Assembly (NCBI GenBank): GCA_003024985.2
Contig: PXIH01S0016782.1
Source of the DNA: Euperipatoides rowelli
Lineage: Eukaryota > Onychophora > Udeonychophora > Euonychophora > Peripatopsidae
Direction: 5' to 3' (one strand)
DNA length: 10,936 bases
Shown: in pieces, positions 7,038 through 10,936 of the stretch
Numbering within the stretch: the first letter of the stretch is position 1
Layout of the letters: each line of letters begins with the position of its first letter
Notes under the pieces: model-generated
What the model was told of the DNA's origin: nothing
Database searches by the model: none
The model's input: only the letters and a program-made list of their open reading frames with translations
Position numbers and translations under genes: made by a program

Positions 7038-7085
7038 CTAATCCTGGCTGCAATCTTCGATGGGTATAGCAGAGTCAGGAATTAG
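7038..7085. repeat. Imperfect stem-loop of 13 pairs
   Basis: CTAATCCTG-G-CTGC (7038-7051) pairs with GCAG-AGT-CAGG-A-ATTAG (7069-7085) with one bulge and one small internal loop, closing a 17-base loop. It is GC-richer than its surroundings. A second small hairpin, GATTCAAT/ATTGAATC, lies just downstream near 7095-7115. Confidence 0.5.
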
Positions 7086-7329
7086 GTGGTCATGATTCAA
7101 TAGCAATTGAATCAATCTCACTGATTATTCGGGGAAGATATGACAAAAGAAAACTAACGACGCTAGCACAAACTAACTCTATCACAAGATCTGCATAAAA
7201 ATCCTCATGTTAAAATCATTATTAAAATTACGACTTAAAATAAAACTGAACATATAAAAAGCAAGTGACGGGTATGAATAATCCAAAAGAAAAACTAAGG
7301 AATACGGGTACATCATTCCAGATGACTAC

Positions 7330-7387
7330 ATGCCTCGCTCACTGAACTGCTAATGATCAGCTTAAAGCAGCTCGTCAGCGTAGGCAT
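7330..7387 (+). ncRNA. Candidate microRNA-precursor-like hairpin
   Basis: ATGCCT (7330-7335) pairs with AGGCAT (7382-7387). CGCT (7336-7339) pairs with AGCG (7377-7380), then AC/GT, GA/TC, and CTGCT (7347-7351) with AGCAG (7366-7370). That gives 19 pairs in a 22-base arm with only single-base bulges or mismatches, and a 14-base loop. Below the stem, ATGACT and AGTGAT can add about five pairs after a two-base bulge. Arm length, spacing and loop size fit a pre-miRNA. I recognise no known insect miRNA sequence in either arm, and the strand is undecided because the fold works on both. It could equally be an old inverted repeat. Confidence 0.3.
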
Positions 7388-8302
7388 AGTGATAAGAAAG
7401 GCAAAACATCAATAATTGAAACACTAGTTTAAATCTAACTTAAACTAAACATATTAATGATACAACATGCATAAATAAACTAACTAAATACTTTATCAAA
7501 TTTACTAACATACTAAAAAGATTTAAATTAACACTAAAACAATATTTATAATATATATCTTAACACATAGTGGACAAGATGGCATATGCTGCTTGATGTA
7601 CTGGGACAAAGTGGGATATCCCGACCAACTGTAAAACTTTCAAAAATGCCAAGCGGCGGATGCTGTTCATTAATATGACAAATCTATATGTGTATACTTT
7701 TACTGTCCATGTAGAAATTGTAGAAATATAAACATTTTGTGAAGTTTCCCTGTAAATGTGATGTGTCATTGACCAAAGTGTTATTCATAAGAGCAATGTA
7801 AAAATATTTACAACACTAAAAATTAATAAATCTGAAATATGCAAGAAAGTATGTCTGCAACTACTGAATAAAGTCTAAACCGTACAAAGATCCTCATGCT
7901 TCTTGAAGCCATGTGGCTGGGATAGTTATAAATAATTCAAATAAATTATAACACAGTAATTTATAGCCTATATCTTAAAGTCTAACAATTGGCATTAATA
8001 ATAACCTACAAACAACACTTTTAAACATGACACTTTGAATTTGTACTAAGAAAAATCCTTAACGATAAATATCAGTTCATCTTTCTCCAGATGGATACTA
8101 ATATTAAAACATAACAATTAAATAACTCAATGAACTTGTGCACGGTCTAATATTAAATTATCAACACTTTAAACAAGAATTACTGAGGAAAGGTGCACCT
8201 TAATTTAATTTCTTCCATCATTAATTTAAAAATAAAGTTATGATGTACGTAGCACTAGCGGATTTTTTTCATTTGTTCGACGAATCACAGTTTAACATAT
8301 TA
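7388..8302. other. AT-rich non-coding stretch
   Basis: A 69-codon minus-strand frame (7560-7769) has no recognisable domain. One TAGCCTA heptamer lies at 7964-7970. No transposon ends, tRNA or rRNA are seen. Confidence 0.5.
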
Positions 8303-8413
8303 AAGCCGTCTGATAATCCCATACACCATTGGGTTCACATTTCCAAATATTACACAAGTAAAGGTCTTTATTTCTTGGGCAAAGAACACAAGATTAACAT
8401 AGGATGGTAAAGT
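8303..8413 (-). CDS. Possible GPCR seventh-helix exon or fragment
   Basis: The minus-strand frame, bounded by TAA at 8414-8416 and TAA at 8300-8302, encodes 37 residues. Its C-terminal part reads VIFGNVNPMVYGIIRRL. NPxxY followed by basic residues is the signature at the end of helix 7 of rhodopsin-family GPCRs, and the preceding residues (FTCVIFG) are hydrophobic as expected. Possible splice acceptors on the minus strand are the CCCAAG and AATAAAG sites about 20 codons before the stop, after a pyrimidine-rich stretch. Against a real exon: the stop follows at once after RRL so helix 8 is truncated, no other GPCR exons (DRY, CWxP) are found in the window, and NPxxY alone can arise by chance. 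It could be a terminal exon, a pseudogene piece or coincidence. Confidence 0.25.
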
Positions 8414-8444
8414 TTACATTCTAGTGTTGATGTATAACAATCCA

Positions 8445-8487
8445 AGATAAGATTTGATAAGGTTTGATACCAAATAAGATTAATCTT
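8445..8487. promoter_or_regulatory. GATA-motif cluster ending in a palindrome
   Basis: AGATAAG and TGATAAG (both WGATAR, the GATA-factor consensus) occur within 20 bases, followed by TGATA and the perfect 12-base palindrome AAGATTAATCTT at 8476-8487. The palindrome contains a TAATC homeodomain-type core. Such clusters can be enhancers, but short AT-rich motifs are frequent in this window. Confidence 0.2.
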
Positions 8488-9535
8488 CCGATTCAGTTTC
8501 AGATTAAGATTAACATGTCAAATTTACTCAGCTCTTGTTTTTATAAAGTGTTTCGCACTAAGCTCAGGTAAAAGCAAAACTATGCATTAATAGGCCACAG
8601 TTCGACACAAGATCATAACAGTCTGCATTTATAATGTCGTCATTTTCTATATAATATAACCATCCTTTGTTTTATGTCCAGGTTCACTTTTTTTTAATTT
8701 GTGAGGGCTCAGATCTGCAGTTAGACCCGCTTCTTAAGTGTTTTGTTGACGATGCTAAAAGCTAAAAAAATTCAATCCATTTAAAGAGGCAATGTTCAAG
8801 AATTTACAATATTTCAAAATATATATTTCGAACAGAAGCTCAACAATTAAGAATTTAAAAATGCCGATAAGAATTATTATATTTTTATTAAACAGCAGTT
8901 TCAGGACAATCAATAATAATAGTTTATTAATTTATTAAAAGTTGATGGAAATAATATTGAATAAGAATGTTAATTTGTATTGATCATGAACACAAACTTT
9001 GTTTTATTTTCAATTAGGCTACTAATGTATAAGTTTACAAATAAATATCACAAATATATAAATCACATCCATTCACACTTATTGATAATAACTATTAATA
9101 CTAAATCATAACAGTATTTCAATAGTTTACTTCACCAATTCGACCATTAGTGGCATGTAAACAAAAACGTATTCCTGCTCCTTTAAATTCGTCAAGCGTG
9201 CAGCAACAGAGCAACTCAAAACGAAAGAACAAACTACATTAGCAAACGACTATATACAAACGAGCATAAACGTAATGCAAAAAAAAAGACAAACAATATA
9301 TTCAATTACAAAATACAGATCTCATCGATTGCTGCATAAACGGCTATTAACCAGAATTAATTAACGCAGCAAAATAAATGCTGTCAACAAAAAAAAGTGA
9401 AAATCAGCTCGACAAAACTTAAACAACACGATTAATGCAGTGATGTGAAATGGAAAGGAATTTAAATATATTTAAGTATTAAATAAACTATTTTAATAAT
9501 TTTATTAAATTAAAAAAACATATTCAAACCATATC
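8488..9535. other. AT-rich non-coding stretch
   Basis: No supported gene. A GC-richer patch lies at 8700-8765 and another at 9140-9250. Neither gives a recognisable peptide. One TAGGCTA lies at 9015-9021. No RNA gene seen. Confidence 0.5.
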
Positions 9536-9818
9536 ATCGTCATCATCATTGGGTGCGTTCTCCAAGTCGGAGGTTTATGTTCATCGTTCGCCAAAGAGTT
9601 CTATCTTAGGCTCTTATTGTTAATATAGAGAATTGCCTGATGTTAGCTTGGTTCTTAACGTCATCCAACTATTCTCTTCTTGGTCTTCCTCTTCTTTTTT
9701 ACCTTTCTGTCCATCCCTAAAGTGTTGTTGCCCGTCTAATACTGCAGATCCTCTTAAGTCATGCAAAACATATTTCCACATCCTATTTCTTACTTCATCC
9801 AAAAGACTATAACCACCT
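9536..9818 (-). pseudogene. Degraded 3' end of a non-LTR retrotransposon
   Basis: Read on the minus strand, the segment runs from GYSLLDEVRNRMWKYVLH (upstream end), through a Lys/Arg-rich stretch KKRKTKKR followed by WMTLRT, to DRTLWRTMNINLRLGERTQ. That last peptide ends at a TGA (9546-9548) leading straight into TGATGATGACGATGA. A basic GKR..GRPKKRW-(L/I/M)DD-like stretch, a D-R-x-x-W-R motif close to the end of the frame, and a TGA/ATG-repeat tail are typical of the C-terminus and 3' end of arthropod LINE ORF2 copies. At least two frameshifts separate the pieces, so it is dead and 5'-truncated. The clade (RTE, CR1/Jockey-like) is not decided. The 60-codon open frame 9620-9802 is one surviving segment. 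Confidence 0.65.
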
Positions 9819-10739
9819 CTTTTCCACTCTTACTCTTTTCTGTCCATATCTGTCCATTTTACTTCCAAAAAATATAATAGTCTAATAAATATTTGCATAT
9901 ATAAACAAATACAAATACAAATATGACGGACACCAACAGACTATAGTCCAGCAAGGTTGTCCCTAGTATTGAGGTTAAAAGGGTTAATGGGAGCTGGAAA
10001 TAATACTGAATGTACAGTAGTAAAACTATTTACGACAATGACCAATCAATCAGTTGAAATTAGGCATTAACTGAACTCTTTTAAGGGATTTAGGAATGAA
10101 ATTGTACCTCCAAAGCGGACATGAATTTATTTTTGACAAGATCTTTTGAAAGTTCAGTCAATTAATCATAATCAAATATTATTACCACTTATATGGTATA
10201 TCAACTTTCTATTCTCTCCCGAATGCATTTTTGACCCACATTACAATTAATGGCATTCATGAAATAAATGATTTTATTACTACTATTATACTTAAACTCA
10301 TATCAAGATTTAATTAATATTTATTTTCCAAGATATATTTAAATCGATTTTGAATTGATTAAAATAAAATTCATTGGGACATTATTTGAATAATGTATGA
10401 ACAAAAACATACAGCAAGTTGACAGATTGCATATTAGTAACAAGCTTGTACCAAATGTGGCAATAATTAATACATACTTGAACACCAATCTTATAACAAA
10501 TAAACATGTCAATTCTCAAAAATCAAAAATATTCACAATTTAAAACAAATGGTCCAACCATGATAAAAGGTAATAGTGAATGGCAGGTGAATTAAAAACT
10601 GTACTGTAGATGAATTAAATTTATTTGAAATAAAAATAAGTATGTATATATTTCAGTATTAGCCTAAATCTTTGAGTAGCCTATCCATTCAAAGTTACAA
10701 TATATAGACTACATATGCACACTTTATATTATGTACATA
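9819..10739. other. AT-rich non-coding stretch
   Basis: Holds a short ACAAAT/CAAATA repeat at about 9904-9922 and an orphan TTAA-CCCTTTT-like end (reverse complement of AAAAGGGTTAA, ending about 9986). TAGCCTA heptamers lie at 10660-10666 and 10677-10683. No gene is supported. Confidence 0.5.
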
Positions 10740-10754
10740 CTATGTACAGTAAAT

Positions 10755-10936
10755 AAATAGATAGAAAGATAGATACTATAGAAAAATAGATAAATGTATA
10801 ACTAGATAAATAAATAGAAATGGAAAGTAGATAGATGCAGAGATTGATAGGCAGATATATAGAAAGGTATAGCCTATAGATAGATAAATAGACAGATCGA
10901 TTGATAGGTAGATTAAAGATCAATCTATCTATCTAT
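10755..10936. repeat. GATA/AATA microsatellite with orientation switch
   Basis: From about 10755 the plus strand carries imperfect AGAT/AAAT tetranucleotides. At the very end it switches to ATCT (CTAT) repeats from about 10919. GATAGGTAGATT and AATCTATCTATC flank a seven-base spacer and can pair. The minus-strand frame of 64 codons across it is just the translated repeat (Ile/Tyr/Leu/Ser-rich) and not a gene. Confidence 0.9.

Noticed and set aside
6920-7080. Minus-strand terminal exon ending at TAA near 6942 with a downstream AATAAA
   Set aside because: The frame is short, its peptide is not recognised, and AATAAA is frequent by chance in this DNA.
7560-7769. 69-codon minus-strand frame
   Set aside because: No recognisable domain, no splice or promoter context. 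The length is unremarkable.
10729-10923. 64-codon minus-strand frame
   Set aside because: Translated GATA microsatellite.
1-10936. tRNA, rRNA, CRISPR array or known conserved miRNA
   Set aside because: No GTTCGAATC-type T-arm in a cloverleaf context, no regularly spaced identical repeats with unique spacers, and no match by eye to let-7, bantam, miR-1, miR-2, miR-8, miR-9, miR-10, miR-34, miR-100, miR-124, miR-125 or miR-184.

Overview
The window looks like AT-rich non-coding DNA from an animal, most likely an insect or another arthropod. It has long A and T runs, remnants of non-LTR retrotransposons and piggyBac-type elements, a GATA microsatellite and a metazoan-style TATA box. Nothing bacterial or viral is seen: no operons, no ribosome binding sites and no long reading frames. 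There is no intact conserved protein gene. Apart from the repeat gene and the retrotransposon remnant, the frames longer than 60 codons look like chance frames. One N at 1032 marks a sequencing or assembly gap.

Layout. Positions 161-1346 form a foldback element. Two inverted arms of about 175-180 bp, roughly 90% identical in their core, surround a unique interior with a perfect 15-bp hairpin near the centre and a 41-bp tandem repeat broken by the N. Positions 2047-2383 are a complete piggyBac-like MITE (TTAA at both ends, matching CCCTTT-starting terminal inverted repeats). From 2384 to about 4837 there is AT-rich sequence with small palindromes and one E-box next to a tiny open frame.

The most interesting locus is 4838-5403. 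A purine/GAGA tract and a TATAAAAG box are followed by an array of degenerate 24-bp units that read as an 8-residue His-rich repeat, roughly H-D/N-H-V/A-T-H-A-Q, and then an AATAAA signal two bases after the final stop. The array changes frame several times and has TAG where the repeat predicts CAG. I read it as a decayed or decaying gene for a tandem-repeat protein of unknown function, though a non-coding minisatellite that captured a promoter-like neighbour cannot be excluded.

Positions 5655-5804 are a second, short, more decayed TTAA-type MITE. Positions 6157-7400 hold several strong hairpins, the best at 7330-7387, which has the size and bulge pattern of a microRNA precursor. Positions 8303-8413 (minus) encode a short peptide resembling the seventh helix of a rhodopsin-family GPCR (NPxxY). 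Positions 9536-9818 (minus) are the degraded 3' end of a non-LTR retrotransposon with its TGA-repeat tail. The window ends in a GATA microsatellite that flips orientation. The heptamer TAGGCTA/TAGCCTA recurs nine times across the window, more than base composition predicts.

No pathway or cooperating gene set can be inferred. The window is mostly intergenic or intronic sequence shaped by small transposable elements.
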